Part shown: positions 48,685-59,603 of the stretch, piece by piece
Layout of the letters: the number at the start of each line of letters is the position of its first letter
Numbering within the stretch: the stretch's first letter is position 1
Assembly: GCA_015680905.1 (NCBI GenBank)
Contig: CM027381.1
Location: 86,887,501 to 86,951,500 of the forward strand
From: Coptis chinensis
Lineage: Eukaryota; Streptophyta; Magnoliopsida; Ranunculales; Ranunculaceae
Reading direction: 5' to 3'
Length of the DNA stretch: 64,000 bases
Position numbers and translations under genes: made by a program
The notes under the pieces: model-generated
Seen by the model: only the letters and a program-made list of their open reading frames with translations
Databases searched by the model: none
Told to the model about the DNA's origin: nothing

Positions 48685-48860
48685 TATTCATGTGGATCGA
48701 CTTACAACGATCACTCGTCTTATTTCAAAAAGCTACACACTCTAAACAGGTGGATCGACTTACAACGATCACTCGTCTTGAGCATTCATTTTATAATTGT
48801 TAGAACTAACATATCTACCATGTATAGATTGCAAAGCTACACACTCTAAACAGGTGGAGA
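48685..48860. repeat. Interleaved short direct repeats
   Basis: 'gtggatcgacttacaacgat' followed by 'cactcgtctt' occurs twice, at about 48691 and 48751. 'agctacacactctaaacagg' also occurs twice, at about 48730 and 48835. The two repeats alternate, so the block arose by partial tandem duplication inside the LTR element. Confidence 0.75.
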
Positions 48861-49829
48861 AGCTACCAAAATTGATGATTCGTGTTAGAAGTTTCAATTG
48901 CATGCATGACTTGGAGTTGCTTTCGGATCTGCAGATCATAAAGTTTCAACCCAAACTTGCAGTGACCTCACAGACATGAGGAATATACTGCCTAACTATG
49001 GTGAACTTCAGGGGCTATCAAATTGAAATTTGGATTTCAAACTTCTATGTCTACAGCTAGATCTATTACAAGTCGGTTACACGTCGAGCTGGGGCTCGTA
49101 ACAGCCATATGCTCAGTATAATCCGGTTACAACTTGAGCTCGACGCTCAATTTATCTCCAAATTATCATTTATTTTGTTCTAATTCCTTTTGGATATTAG
49201 TTCAGTTTAGTGCAGGTCACTAAAGCTCCAAACTGGGAACTAGCTACAACTATCTCCAAACTGGGGCTTATTATTGCCACCTAAACATGTTCAATTATAT
49301 TATTAGGCATCTCCAGAATTACTACATACTGTTAGTTCGTACTAACTCTTTGGTGCTAGCTCGTATTTTTTCCAGGTCAATCAAGCTCCAAAACTGGGGC
49401 TAGCTACAGTCACGCCAATTCATGGCCAGCTGTCAACCATAGTAACGCTCCCTAAAAGGCTAGCTGTCAACCAATCAACTTGATGCCCTGCTAAAGATCA
49501 AGTTTGGTTCAACTATAGTCACGCCAATTCAAGGCTAGCTATCAATTGTGATCTCCAAATCACACGCTCTATCAAGCTCAAACGCTACATAGCACCACCA
49601 CTTCTCACTAGTTGGGGACCTATACTTCATTCTAAAACCGACTCAGTGCAGAACGCTCTCTAAGAGCACCAGGCTCCCATGGGCCACATCGCTCACTCAA
49701 GCTTGAATGCTACATAGCGCTAATATTTCTCACTAGTTGAGAACCTATACATCAAGGGACAGCCCAGGGCAGAACACTCAATAAAGCAATTTGCTCACTC
49801 AAGCTCAAACGCTCCCATAGAGCAGAACA

Positions 49830-50470
49830 CTCACATGAGCACTCCTGGTCCCTTGACCTATGCTCACTCGAGTAGAATGCTTACTTAAGCACTAAGGGTC
49901 CCTCGACCTATGCTCACTCGAGCAAAATGCTTACATAAACACTAAAAGGTCCCTTGACCTACTAGAGCAGAACGCTTACTTAAAGCTAAAAGGTCTCTTG
50001 ACCTACTGGAGCAGAACGCTTACTTAAGCGCTAAAAGGTCTCTTGACCTACTGGAGCAGAATGTTTACTTAAGCACTAAAAGGTCCCTTGTCCTACGCTC
50101 ACTCGAGCATAACACTTACTTAAGCATTAAGGGTCCCTCAACCTACGCTCACTCGAGCAAAATGCTTACATAAGCACTAAAAGGTCCCTTGACCTATGCT
50201 CACTTGAGCTGAATGCTTACATAAGCACCAAAGGGTCCCTCGACCTATGCTCACTCGAGCAGAACGCTTACATAAGCACTAAAAGGTCCCTTGACCTACA
50301 CTCATTCGAGCGAGCGGCTTACATAAAGCTTATAACGTCCCTTGACCTACTAGAGCAGAACACTTACTTAAGCACTAAGGGTCCCTTGACCTACGCTCAT
50401 TCGAGCAGAACGCTTACTTAAGCACTAAGGGTCCCTAGACCTACGCTCACTAGAATAGCACGCTCGCACG
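49830..50470. repeat. Tandem array, about 50-60-bp unit, within the LTR element
   Basis: About eleven degenerate units are built from 'ctcactcgagcagaa' + 'cgcttacttaagcacta' + 'aaggtcccttgacctac'. Unit length varies because the 'gctcactcg' part is missing in some copies. 'gcttacttaagc' is a near-palindrome. Looser relatives ('aacgctc', 'cactcaagct') extend left to about 49560. No open frame runs through it. Confidence 0.85.
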
Positions 50471-50755
50471 AACTCCAACACACCCTAGAGCAAAATGCTC
50501 ACTTGAGCTACAATCTTAACACTAATTAATGACCTATACCTCTAGAATCAATTCAGTGCATAAATCATAACGCTCTCTTGAGCTACAATCTTCTCACTAA
50601 TTGAGGGCTTACACTTCTAGGATTAATCTAGTATTTGTCAAAGCAGCATCATTCTCATATTCAATCATTACGTAACCCGTGTGCTTCCCATGTGTGGAGT
50701 TAATCTCTTATCAGATCATCCTACGAAATAGGAACGACCTAATGAGAGGGGGATG

Positions 50756-51245
50756 TGTGAGGGACTAATATACACAACCAACTTATATTATACACTTGTC
50801 TAGCACAATTCGTCACTATATCAAGACCGGCCAGGTTGCTCATATATCATGACTGCTACCAAATCGCTTATACCAAGACCACAACCAGGTCTTGTAACGC
50901 TCAAAGATAGAAAAGCATATGTTACAACAATTATGTAACAACAACCATGCACTTTATTGCATCCGCATTAAGGCTCATTCAAGACCACATTAAATGGAGG
51001 GGCTAAAAAATCAGGAGGAGACATCATCAAAAAGGGGACCGGCTCCACTCTCGAAGAGCATGACTTCTTCTCCACGATCAATCCATTTTCCAATTCAAAG
51101 GACCAATCAAGAGGAACTACGTCAGACTTGATTCCAGTTCACCGGAGAACTAGATATATATGTAGGAAGCTCGTATCTATCGCGAGCTCAGTTCAATCCA
51201 CAACTCAATTAGTTGTAAGACTAATTATGAAATCTAGTCTTTACA
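50756..51245 (+). repeat. 3' LTR of the non-coding LTR element
   Basis: 490 bp, directly preceded by a purine-rich tract and followed by the second copy of the target site atgga. Confidence 0.9.
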
Positions 51246-51434
51246 ATGGATGCGAACATACACTTGATGCGACCACGTACATTTGAGGCCATCTAGAGAT
51301 GGATTCTGCCAAAATTCCGATTGGTGGTAGCAAATTGACACTTGATGCTACTACCTAGAGATGCTCTAACACGTCACATATACAAATGTTCAAAGTATTC
51401 ATCTCAATGTGGTGAATAAGGATGTGTTTTACTT

Positions 51435-51927
51435 AGGGTTATCAATGGATCGGTTTGAGTCGGATTTTGGAAAATCCATTACCAAATTGATAAGATATTA
51501 AGATATCTATCTGAAACCGACCTAGCCCAAACCAATAATATTATAGATTTATAGTGCATTTGAAACCGAACTGAACTGATAAGATATAACAAACCGAACA
51601 GATAATATTATACATTTATAGTGCATCTGAAACCAAACCGAACCGACCCAAACCGAAAACTATAAAATCAATCAAATCCTAAATTTTATCAATTAATTTC
51701 AACTACACAATTTATAAAACCTATAAATGTATAATAATAATAAATATTACTAAAATGTCATCTTATCAGTTCGGGTTCATATCGGTTCAGTAGATGCAAA
51801 CTCGAAACTAAACCAATATCTTATTATAACTCAAAATTGAAACCATTACCAAACCGAAACCAAACTATCAAAACCGAAACCGCTTTTTGTCGGGTTGGTT
51901 AAGGTAATAGGAACCATTGACAGCCCT
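51435..51927. mobile_element. hAT-like MITE rich in 'aaaccgaacc' motifs
   Basis: The left end AGGGTTATCAATGGATC and the reversed right end AGGGCTGTCAATGGTTC are inverted repeats. The interior has many 'aaaccgaaccga' and 'cggttt' tracts in both directions. 'ttttactt' lies directly left (51427-51434) and again at 51931-51938, three bases beyond the right end, so an 8-bp duplication is likely but not exact. Length is about 493 bp. Confidence 0.65.
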
Positions 51928-52073
51928 TATTTTTACTTTTACTTTACTGCTCAGGCCCATAAAATCTTATGACATCCATTTTATGCCCACTCAACTAATC
52001 ACTTTGCGCACATTTGTTGTGTTTTAGTCCAAAAGGCCTTTTTTAACCGGAGAAAAATATCCAAAAGATTTTT

Positions 52074-52155
52074 GGGGTTTTTAGGTTTTGGTCCTCCTAA
52101 TAATAAGGTAATTAGGCTTTGGTCCAACAATGATCGATTATTAGGTTTTGGTCCT
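52074..52155. repeat. Left terminal inverted repeat of the MULE
   Basis: About 75-80 bp. One or two differences from the right copy ('aataaggtaatt' here, 'aatagagtaatt' in the reversed right copy). Confidence 0.9.
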
Positions 52156-53290
52156 CCTAACCGTGAGTTGACCGTGAGTTGACCACGTTGACCAACGATG
52201 GATGTCTGCCCAACTCACATATTTTGCTATTACCCACAATACCCTTATGAGATCAATGTTGACCGAGTTGACCATCTCCAATTTTGTAGTTTGACACCAA
52301 TTCAATGGTATGTGATGAGACACGTGGTCAATTTTTAACGGCTAAGATCTTCTAGATCTTGGCCGTTGTTATCAAAACACGTGTTGACTGTGGATCTCGA
52401 TAAAATTGGCAGGAATACACTCACTAACTCACGCCATTTCTCTTCCTTCACTCTCTCTCATTTCTTTGTTTTATCATTTTCCACACAAAGAGAATGACAG
52501 TGTTAACAATCTCTCATTGACATAGTTTGGATCTTCAAAAGTTGCAAACTTGGTTAGTTAGGAGTTGGAGTTTTATATATTTAAAAAAAAAAACAAACTT
52601 GCAAACTTGGTTAGTTAGGAGTTGGAGTTGGAGTTTTATAAAAAAAAGAAGCAAACTTAGTTAGGTACGTTGTCAATGCTCCTTCTTTTGCATGTTTAAT
52701 TTGCATGTCAGTGATTATTTTGAATATTTAAACCCTAATTACGTTTAATTAGGTCTGTAAATATTACGTATTTTTTTATTCCAATGATTAGACCTTTTTT
52801 GTCTGTTGGTTATGTTATTTAATTAATTTAAAATGAGGGATTCTCCATGCTATTTTCATTAAATAATTACTTAAGAATAGTGGATTTGTATTTCAGTTTG
52901 TATTTCATTGATGTTTATGTCCATTCCTTATTATATAAAATGTTGTGTTTTGGCTTTGGTTCAGTCATGTGGTATGGAAAAAGAAAATTTGTTGTTCATT
53001 TGGGAGGTTAATGGAAAAAAAAAACTATGCCTGGTTTATTTGGTTTGGAGGAGTACTCTGGTGGATTAAGGAGAGTATATTCAGTAGAAGGAGATGAGTT
53101 GAATTGGATGGAATTCATCAAGGAAATTAGGATGTTTGTTCCCAGGAAAAAATGTGTCATCTGTTCAATGCATTTTAGCAAGGCATTTGTGTCCACTGAG
53201 TACTGGCAAACAACTTATGGATATGTGGGAGAACATAATGGTTGAAAGTGACAATAAATTTCATTTGTTTGTGTCTTATGATTACCATAA

Positions 53291-53564
53291 TGTGCAAGGC
53301 ATGACCCAAGATTGGGAGACAAACCCTAGGGTCATGGGTGTATGTCCTTCAATGCCCACACATGAACCTAATTCAATGCACACACATGAGTCCACACTTA
53401 ATTCAAGTCCACCAATTGATGACCAGAATGTGTAAGGCATGACCCAAGATTGGGAGACAAACCCTAGGGTCATGGGTGTATGTCCTTCAATGCCCACACA
53501 TGAACCTAATTTAATGAACACACATGAGTCCACACTTAATTCAAGTCCACCAATTGATGAGTCT
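53291..53564 (+). repeat. 138-bp tandem duplication in the transposase linker
   Basis: The segment starting 'atgacccaagattgggagac' at 53301 recurs at 53439 with very few changes, covering 'THEPNSMHTHESTLNSSPP'-type sequence. Right after it, at 53617-53730, a 54-bp unit encoding MPNDES..NVIV(E/D)LTT is also doubled. Confidence 0.85.
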
Positions 53565-56369
53565 AGTTCAGTCCCTTCACATCATCCAAGCCCATCTCTC
53601 ATCTTTGACTTGACCATGCCAAATGATGAGTCAAGTGAAAATGTCATTGTAGAATTAACCACTTTACAGCCTATGCCAAATGATGAGTCAACTAGAAATG
53701 TCATTGTAGACTTAACCACTTCAAAACAACCTATCTGACCAAAAAACCAAATGCAAAACTTCCTAGAAGAATAGTATTGCTGAAAGATGGGATTCCAAAG
53801 ACTTTTTTGCAAAACAAGTCTAATTTCTCAGATTTTGAAAGTCAGAGTAATGAAAATGATGTTGAACCAATTATGGAAGCAAGTGATGAATCATTGGATG
53901 AAGGATTTAAAGATGATCAAGGGAGGGGAGATTGGCTTTGAAAGTCAAAGTGAGGATGGAGATGGTGTGGAAGCAACTGTTGTTGATCAACAAGTTGTTG
54001 GGAGTAGTCAGGCATGTGTGGAAGAAGTTCTTTCTCAATTCAATGATTTGTTTGAGAGTGGTGAGGCATTTGAGCATGATATTGAACATGGAAATGATGA
54101 AAATGATAGCTCAGATGATGAAAATGATAGACAGTTTGAGGTGGTTGCTAGATTTGGCCCTTGTAGTCAAGATACATTTAATTTAGGTGATCCTGAATCT
54201 GATAAAGAAGATGAGGATTGGGATCCTGTTGATGTACATTCAAGTCAAACTTCAGAAGGTTCACTAGTGTCAGATAATGAAGAAGAAGATACTGAGATGA
54301 ACAATTTTGTGATATCAACAAGAAATTGCTATGTGGAAGAAGATACTGAGAGGACTGATGACCCAGAAGCAACAGTCTCCAAAAAGAACTTGAAATTGAA
54401 AATAAATATGGAATGGAGACACATTGGAGAGTGTAGACAATCTATAAAAGATATGGCAGTCTCCAACAGGTTTAGTTTCAAACATAAGAAGAATGATAAG
54501 GAAAGGTATTTTGTGAATTGTAAAGATAAGGATTGCAAGTGGTTTGTGAAATATAGCAAGAAGATAAATGAGCTTACAGTGAAGCTCAGGAAGTATAATA
54601 ACATCCATACTTGCAAGGGCCCATCTAACCTTTGCTCCAGTTGACTTGTTTAATAAGATATATCATGAGTATGGTGTACACATATCTTATTGGACTGCTT
54701 GGAGAGCAAGGATCATGTTGCTAGAGAAAATGCATGGTAATTATGAAGAGGGGGTACATGGTGATTTCAGAAATGAAAAAACAAATTTTAAAAAGGAATG
54801 AAAGCAGCATTGTAAAGTGGTACAAGGATTCTGTAGATGAGTTTGTGGGTTTCTTTGTTGCATACAACGCATCATTAGATGGGTTTGTGAAGGGGTATAG
54901 GCCAATCATTGGACTTGATGGTTGCTTTCTTAAGGGCAAGTATGGGGGATGTTGTCTTAGTGTCATAGGAATGGATGCAATGAATGACATTTTTCCACTT
55001 GCTATCTTTATATGTAGGGATGAGAATAAGTTTACCTGGAACAAGATGTTGAGCTTACTTAAGCCCCACTTGAACAAGCATCCAGCAGGACATCTCACTT
55101 TTATATCTGACAGGCAGAAGGGTCTCATTAATGGTGTTGCAACTAACATCCCATGCGATATCACAGGTATATTACATCATATATTTAAACTTTATTTTCT
55201 CATATTATAGTCTATATTCACACCATTAGGTCACCTCAATCACAGGTTCTGTTTCAGACATATGTACAAGAATTTTAAGACTATCTTTAAAGGTCATTAT
55301 TTGGAGAGTTTATGTTAGAGAGCAGCTAAAGCATACAGGATAACTACACATGAGGCATTTATGGATTCAATAGAGTGGGCAGACAAGGATGCCAAAAAAT
55401 AGTTGGAGAAGGAATCTAGGAAGACATGGGCTAGATCATATTTTGATCTTACACCAAAGACTGATGTTGTCACAAGTAACTGTTGTGAATCTTTTAATTC
55501 TTGGATCCTTAAGATCAGAGACAAGCCACTGATGTTGTTTGTGGACAAGTATACATTGACAATTATGTCACTTATGTATGATAGAAGAGAGATAGGTGAT
55601 GGACTAAGTGAGGGTGATTTGGTACCTGCTATACAAGGTGTAATTGAAAAGTTGGAAGCCAAGTATCATAGGTATAAGATTTCAGGAGTTGCACCAAATG
55701 AGTTTTTGGCCACCAATACCAAGAATGGGAAGACCTTCCTTGTGCACATCACTGATATGACATGTGAATGCATTGTGTGGCAAATGACAGGGATACCCTG
55801 TGTCCATGCAATAGTTGTGATAAAACCAAGAAGACCAAAGAATGAGAGTTGGGCCAAGTGAGTTGTTATGTTATTGTAAATTGTTTTGTTTTATAGTATT
55901 TCATATTATCTTCTTATATTGTTTTGTTAATTGTTTTGTTTTTAGGTACTGCAGTCATTACTACACTGTGGAGTCATTTAGAGCAACTTATGCAGGTTAT
56001 ATCTATCTAATTGCCAATAAAGAACACTGGGACAAGATTGTTATTTGAATCTACATTGTTTTATTTATTTGTTATCAAAATGGATATGATTCTAATTTTT
56101 TTTTATAAACAAATTAAACCTAAGAATGTTGTACTGCCTCCTCCAAATGAGAGCAGATCAGGGAGGCCAAAGAAACAAAGGGTAAGGGGAAATGATGAAG
56201 TAAAGGCTAGTGGCAAAAGAAAATGTAGGAAATGTGGTGAAGTAGGACATAATGCAAGAACTTGCAAGAAGGCTGCAAAGGAGACAAGCTCATCACCAAG
56301 CAGAAGAGGTAACTCTATTGGGATTTTGTCTGTTTTAAATAAGGTTATCTGTTTTCTATTGGTTAGTTA

Positions 56370-57300
56370 GGGTTTTCTATTGGGGATTTTGTCTATTTTC
56401 TATTGGAGTTGGAGTTTTATATAAATAAAGTTGTTTGATTTTGTCTGTTTTTTGTTTTCAAAGGAGACCAAAACTAACATACATATCCATGTCTTGTCTA
56501 TTTTCCAAGACTAGACTAAACTAGACATATAAGCATGATCTGTTTTCAAAACTTGTCTATTTTCCAAGACTAGACTTAACTTTGGGCTATAAAACCAACA
56601 CATTACTTTCATACCTCTCACACACTTCTCACTTCTCTCGTTTTCACATCTCTCACACACATATCAATGGGAAAGGGAAAGTAGAAGGTAAAGGAAAGAG
56701 ACTTGACATTGTTGGACTGGTAGCCACCCCACTTAAAAGATCTCATCCTTCCTGGTGTTTACAATAATTTCTCTGCCAGACAAGCTGAAATCTATAGACA
56801 ATTCATAAACCTTAATCCAGAGTGTTCACACAAAATGGTGCTGGATCACATGGTTGAGCTGAACTAGGAGGAAAATCATGGATCTAAAAGGAAGGAGGAA
56901 GACCTTCATGGTGGTGAACACTAGAACATACCAAAGAAAGTTGTTGTGCAAACCTTAAAGGCTAAGGGATTTGTGCTCCCAAAATTGAAGTAGTGTTTAT
57001 ATTTGTGATCAATTATGTCTATGCTAAGTAAGGTCTATTAAGTTTATGTTTGAGTGAAAAATGTTTGAATGATGAATGTTGTTGTAGGGGTCTATTATGT
57101 GTAGGGTATTATGGTATGTTTTAATGTTATTATGTTATGTTTATATGAAGAATATTTGAGGGAACTGTCCTGTTAATTAGGACTGTGTTTCAATGAAATT
57201 ATTTTTAAACTGATTGTCATCTGTTTTAAATTATGATTGTATCAATGAATATTTCTTAAATGGGGGCCCCTTCTTAAATCTTGATTAGTCAAACAAAAGG
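56370..57300 (+). other. MULE interior with a decayed frame of unknown nature
   Basis: A frame near 56667 reads MGKGK, a stop, then KVKERDLTLLDW. With interruptions it goes on through 'GVYNNFSARQAEIYRQFINL' (about 56756-56815) and 'ECSHKMVLDHMVELN' to 'VVVQTLKAKGFVLPKLK' near 56990. Stops interrupt it at several places. It may be a decayed second exon set of the transposase or a captured gene; I do not recognise it. Confidence 0.3.
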
Positions 57301-57329
57301 CTCAAAATGGAGGGCAAGAAGAAGAGCAT

Positions 57330-57520
57330 GATCAACACAACCAAGTTGACCAGCAGCAAGAGCACCATGTTCATTAGCAGCAGCAGGAGCACCATGTTTA
57401 TCAGCAGCAGTAGCAGCAAGAGCACTATGTTCATTAGCAACAGCAGCAAGAGCACCATGTTCATCAACAGCAGCAACAAGAGCACCAAGAGCATCAGGAG
57501 AATAATGCTAATCAACAAGA
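57330..57520 (+). repeat. AGC-rich minisatellite in the MULE (QQQEHHVH coding)
   Basis: Six or so units of 'agcagcaagagcaccatgttcatc' with variable length run over about 190 bp. In one frame they encode QQQEHHVH-like sequence interrupted by TAG where 'cat' is followed by 'tag'. Slippage of this array probably contributed to the broken reading frame. Confidence 0.8.
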
Positions 57521-57721
57521 TGTTGGGCAGCAAGTGCCAAGAGCTAGGAGAGGGGGGAGAGCACCTAGGGGAAGCAGACCGCCAAGGGGAAAAAGAGGAT
57601 CAAGGGGGTTCATTACTGGTTTGGTGGAGAGGATGATGGTGGTGGTCATGTTCAGACACCAAGTACACCAGGGAATACGTCTGCTCCTTGCCTCTATGAG
57701 CCTTTAAGTCAAACCCAGTAA

Positions 57722-58036
57722 GATCACTCACATCACAAGATGTTGGAGTGTTATTTTGTCTGGTTTTTTTTTTTTTTCAAGAATCTTCTCACAATGCTCT
57801 GTTGGAGTGCTATGGTTTTTGTGTTTTTTATGTTGAAGAATCTTATATGGTAGTGCTATAAAACACCTCGTGTTATGTAATGTTTCTGTTAGAAACACAT
57901 ACTATTTAAAAACAGACAACTTTATTTATAAGGTATGAATAGAGTACTTGATAGCACTACATCCACACATATTACACCCACAGTAGAACACACTATATTT
58001 AGTACAACTTACACATAACACTCTTCCTCACAACTC
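57722..58036. other. Convergent 3' intergenic region of the MULE
   Basis: The two MULE genes end here tail to tail, about 315 bp apart. A T-run at 57763-57777 and a duplicated 'gttggagtg(t/c)tat' phrase are the only visible features. Both polyadenylation signals should lie here. Confidence 0.4.
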
Positions 58037-58473
58037 TCATGCACTCTTAACACAAGTATTAGGAAGATAACAACCAGTGCACAACTCACACTCTTCACAA
58101 ACTCCAACTTGTTCCTTGCAGAGGTTACAAATTTGGTGGTATACCTCTTTGTCGAAGTATATCCATTTCACAAACTTACAACTAGGATGAGAACACTTTA
58201 GATACTTGAATTGCCTAGTACCTTGATTCGTGTGACCTAACACAACTCTCATGAAGCCACAACAAGGTGTATAATCTCTATGAATGCCAAAGTATAAACA
58301 TGTTGAAGCATAATGGCCATCTTCATAGCACAATTGACAAACTTGCAAAACAGTAAACATCAATTAGCTTTTGGTCCTTCTATTAATATCATCGTTTAGG
58401 TTTTAGTCCTTCTAAACTAACCTAACTTTACCTTAGGAGCAGCAACGACTGCAAGAACCTCACTTCCACCCAT
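58037..58473 (-). CDS. MULE-borne zinc-knuckle/GRF-like protein, two exons
   Basis: The start codon is at 58473. Exon 1 (58473-58422) gives MGGSEVLAVVAAPKVKL. An 80-bp GT..AG intron (58421-58342) follows, and exon 2 (58341-58037) completes a protein of about 118 residues. The joint restores Val before CQLCYEDGHYASTC, a perfect CCHC knuckle (C-x2-C-x4-H-x4-C). Next is a GRF-like zinc-binding stretch: 'PCCGFMRVVLGHTNQG', then 'FKYLKCSHPSCKFVKW'. A Cys-rich tail 'CNLC..VCEECELCTGC' ends it. All Cys/His ligands are in place and there is no stop. It converges on the transposase gene, like mudrB facing mudrA in maize MuDR, though I see no sequence resemblance to MURB. A nucleic-acid-binding role is inferred from the finger types. 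Confidence 0.72.
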
Positions 58474-58641
58474 CTTCTCCCTCTCTTCTATTTCCCTTTT
58501 AGGAGGATTGAATGGACAACCTTACTTATAGGATTGAATTCCAACGGCTAGTTCAGAAATTAGAAAATTGAATTTCCTGCTGTAATTGAATTCCAACGGC
58601 TACTTGTCCAGATTTTGACACGTGTCTTATATTTGTGATTC

Positions 58642-58718
58642 AAAAACCTAATAATCGATCATTGTTGGACCAAAGCCTAATTACTCTATTATTAGGAGGA
58701 CCAAAACCTAAAAACCCC
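58642..58718. repeat. Right terminal inverted repeat of the MULE
   Basis: Mirror of the left terminus. It lies about 900 bp upstream of the ZDS start codon. Confidence 0.9.
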
Positions 58719-58727
58719 AAGAGTTTT

Positions 58728-59603
58728 AGTTCATTTAGATTCCAATGCTGCATTGTAGATCAAATTGGACACAGATTGGTGCCAAACCAAATAACTAATC
58801 CAACTATTTCATATCCATATCCGCTCTAATAAGCAGCAATAACTAATCCAACCATTTGATATCCATAGCCGCTCTAATACTAAATGTTTTTTTTTTCCGA
58901 TAAACCAAAGAGTACTAAATGTTAGTAAAAAGAAGAAAACAAAATCGAATTTTAAGCAATAGGCAGATGATTCTGTTTCTATTTATGTATCAGTGTATTG
59001 ATATATCTCGAGATTTGAAAGATCGGTATACATGCTGCCATCAATACCAAACGCTATGAAGCCTGTGATCTTAATTTGTTAAATCTTAACCACTTCATGG
59101 TGCGTTTATGAGACTATCAGTATCAATATGATCATCCCCACTTTCTTTGTACCATTTCAGAACCTTCATTCAATGTGATTGAAAAAGTATCTCAACAAAT
59201 TACCCAATAGAATCCATGAAATTATTAAGTGACTAACGAAAATGCAACGACCACTATACCAGCAGTGGCCAACAATTTCATAGTGCGCCAATATCTCTTC
59301 TGCCGTCCAAATTGTACTTAAACAAATGCTACTGTTAATAAACAAAAAAGATTCAACTTGAACAGTATCCTCTACACTAACTCCTACAAACCAAACGTAC
59401 ACGTGGCAAAATGTTTTTAATCAATGGTTCTGAAACACCCACGTCGCACTTTAACTTGTATACGGGAGTATGGAATCATGAAATGCAAAGCCCAGACAAA
59501 TTCCACGTAAACAGCATCTCTATCGTTAAAGATACTCTCTGAAGCAGAAAGAAAAGAGTATAAGTCTCAAGTTGAGATTTATTTCCCAAGTCTCAAAACA
59601 AAG
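58728..59603. promoter_or_regulatory. ZDS upstream region
   Basis: About 880 bp between the MULE terminus and the ZDS start. It includes a tandemly repeated 'taactaatccaac(t/c)atttcatatccat' phrase near 58790-58870. 'cacgtgg' at about 59400 contains a CACGTG core. No other gene was recognised. The 5' leader probably begins after 59530. Confidence 0.35.

Larger units (their letters stand above)
46889..51245 (+). mobile_element. Non-coding LTR retrotransposon (LARD/TRIM-like, Tat-type)
   Basis: This fossil is 4.36 kb with LTRs at 46889-47414 (526 bp) and 50756-51245 (490 bp), which begin TGTGARGGACTAAT and end in TTTACA. The five-base target duplication is exact: atgga at 46884-46888 and 51246-51250. 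The primer-binding site TGGCGTCGTCTGCGGG is at 47416-47431 and the purine tract 'gagagggggatg' precedes the right LTR. The interior has no gag or pol and holds a tandem array. It looks structurally whole but non-autonomous. The LTRs differ at a moderate number of places plus some small gaps, so it is probably older than the Athila-type element. Confidence 0.92.
46552..51366. mobile_element. Tourist-like MITE 2, split by an LTR element
   Basis: The left end is GAGCATCTCTAGTATAGGTG and the right end, reversed, is GAGCATCTCTAGGTAGTAGC. Both are flanked by TAA (46549-46551 and 51367-51369). It is the same family as MITE 1. Without the nested insertion (46889-51250 including one target copy) it would be about 450 bp. 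'cgaaagtgtcgcacc' and related tracts are shared with MITE 1. Confidence 0.88.
52974..57721 (+). pseudogene. MULE transposase (mudrA-like), disrupted
   Basis: The gene begins around ATG 52974 (MEKENLLFIWEVNGK). An N-terminal MuDR-type domain ('YSVEGDELNWMEFIKEI') and an acidic linker follow to about 54360. A zinc-finger-like N-domain with 'RFSFKHKKND..KDCKWFVKY' lies at 54460-54560. The DDE core has 'IGLDGCFLKGKYGG' near 54910 and 'FISDRQKGLI' near 55100. The SWIM zinc finger CECIVWQMTGIPCVHA is near 55765-55812. A CCHC knuckle, CRKCGEVGHNARTC, lies near 56227-56268. Introns are likely at 55166-55245 and 55858-55945. Breaks include a frame change at the A10 run near 53020, a stop at about 53433, frame changes near 54640 and at the G-run near 54750, and TAG codons near 55316 and 55401. 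A Q/H-rich and RGG-like tail (57300-57721) ends in 'SAPCLYEPLSQTQ'. This copy should not make an active enzyme. Confidence 0.88.
52074..58718. mobile_element. Mutator-like element (MULE) with two convergent genes, 6.65 kb
   Basis: Terminal inverted repeats of about 75 bp are nearly identical. The left one, from 52074, starts GGGGTTTTTAGGTTTTGGTC. The right one, ending at 58718, is its reverse complement. They share 'taattaggctttggtccaac' and 'aatgatcgattattaggttt'. The 9-bp flanks aagattttt (52065-52073) and aagagtttt (58719-58727) match at eight of nine positions, as expected of a MULE target duplication. Inside are a broken mudrA-like transposase gene on the plus strand and a small intact two-exon gene on the minus strand, arranged tail to tail. 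Subterminal copies of 'ttaggttttggtcctcctaa' also occur at about 52141 and, diverged, near 58360-58415. Confidence 0.92.

Noticed and set aside
53027-53245. Separate small protein MPGLFGLEEYSGG...
   Set aside because: It is the N-terminal MuDR-type part of the MULE transposase in a shifted frame, not an independent gene.
57285-57533. Leu-rich antisense frame that looks like a membrane protein
   Set aside because: It is the complement of the AGC-rich minisatellite and is a composition artefact.
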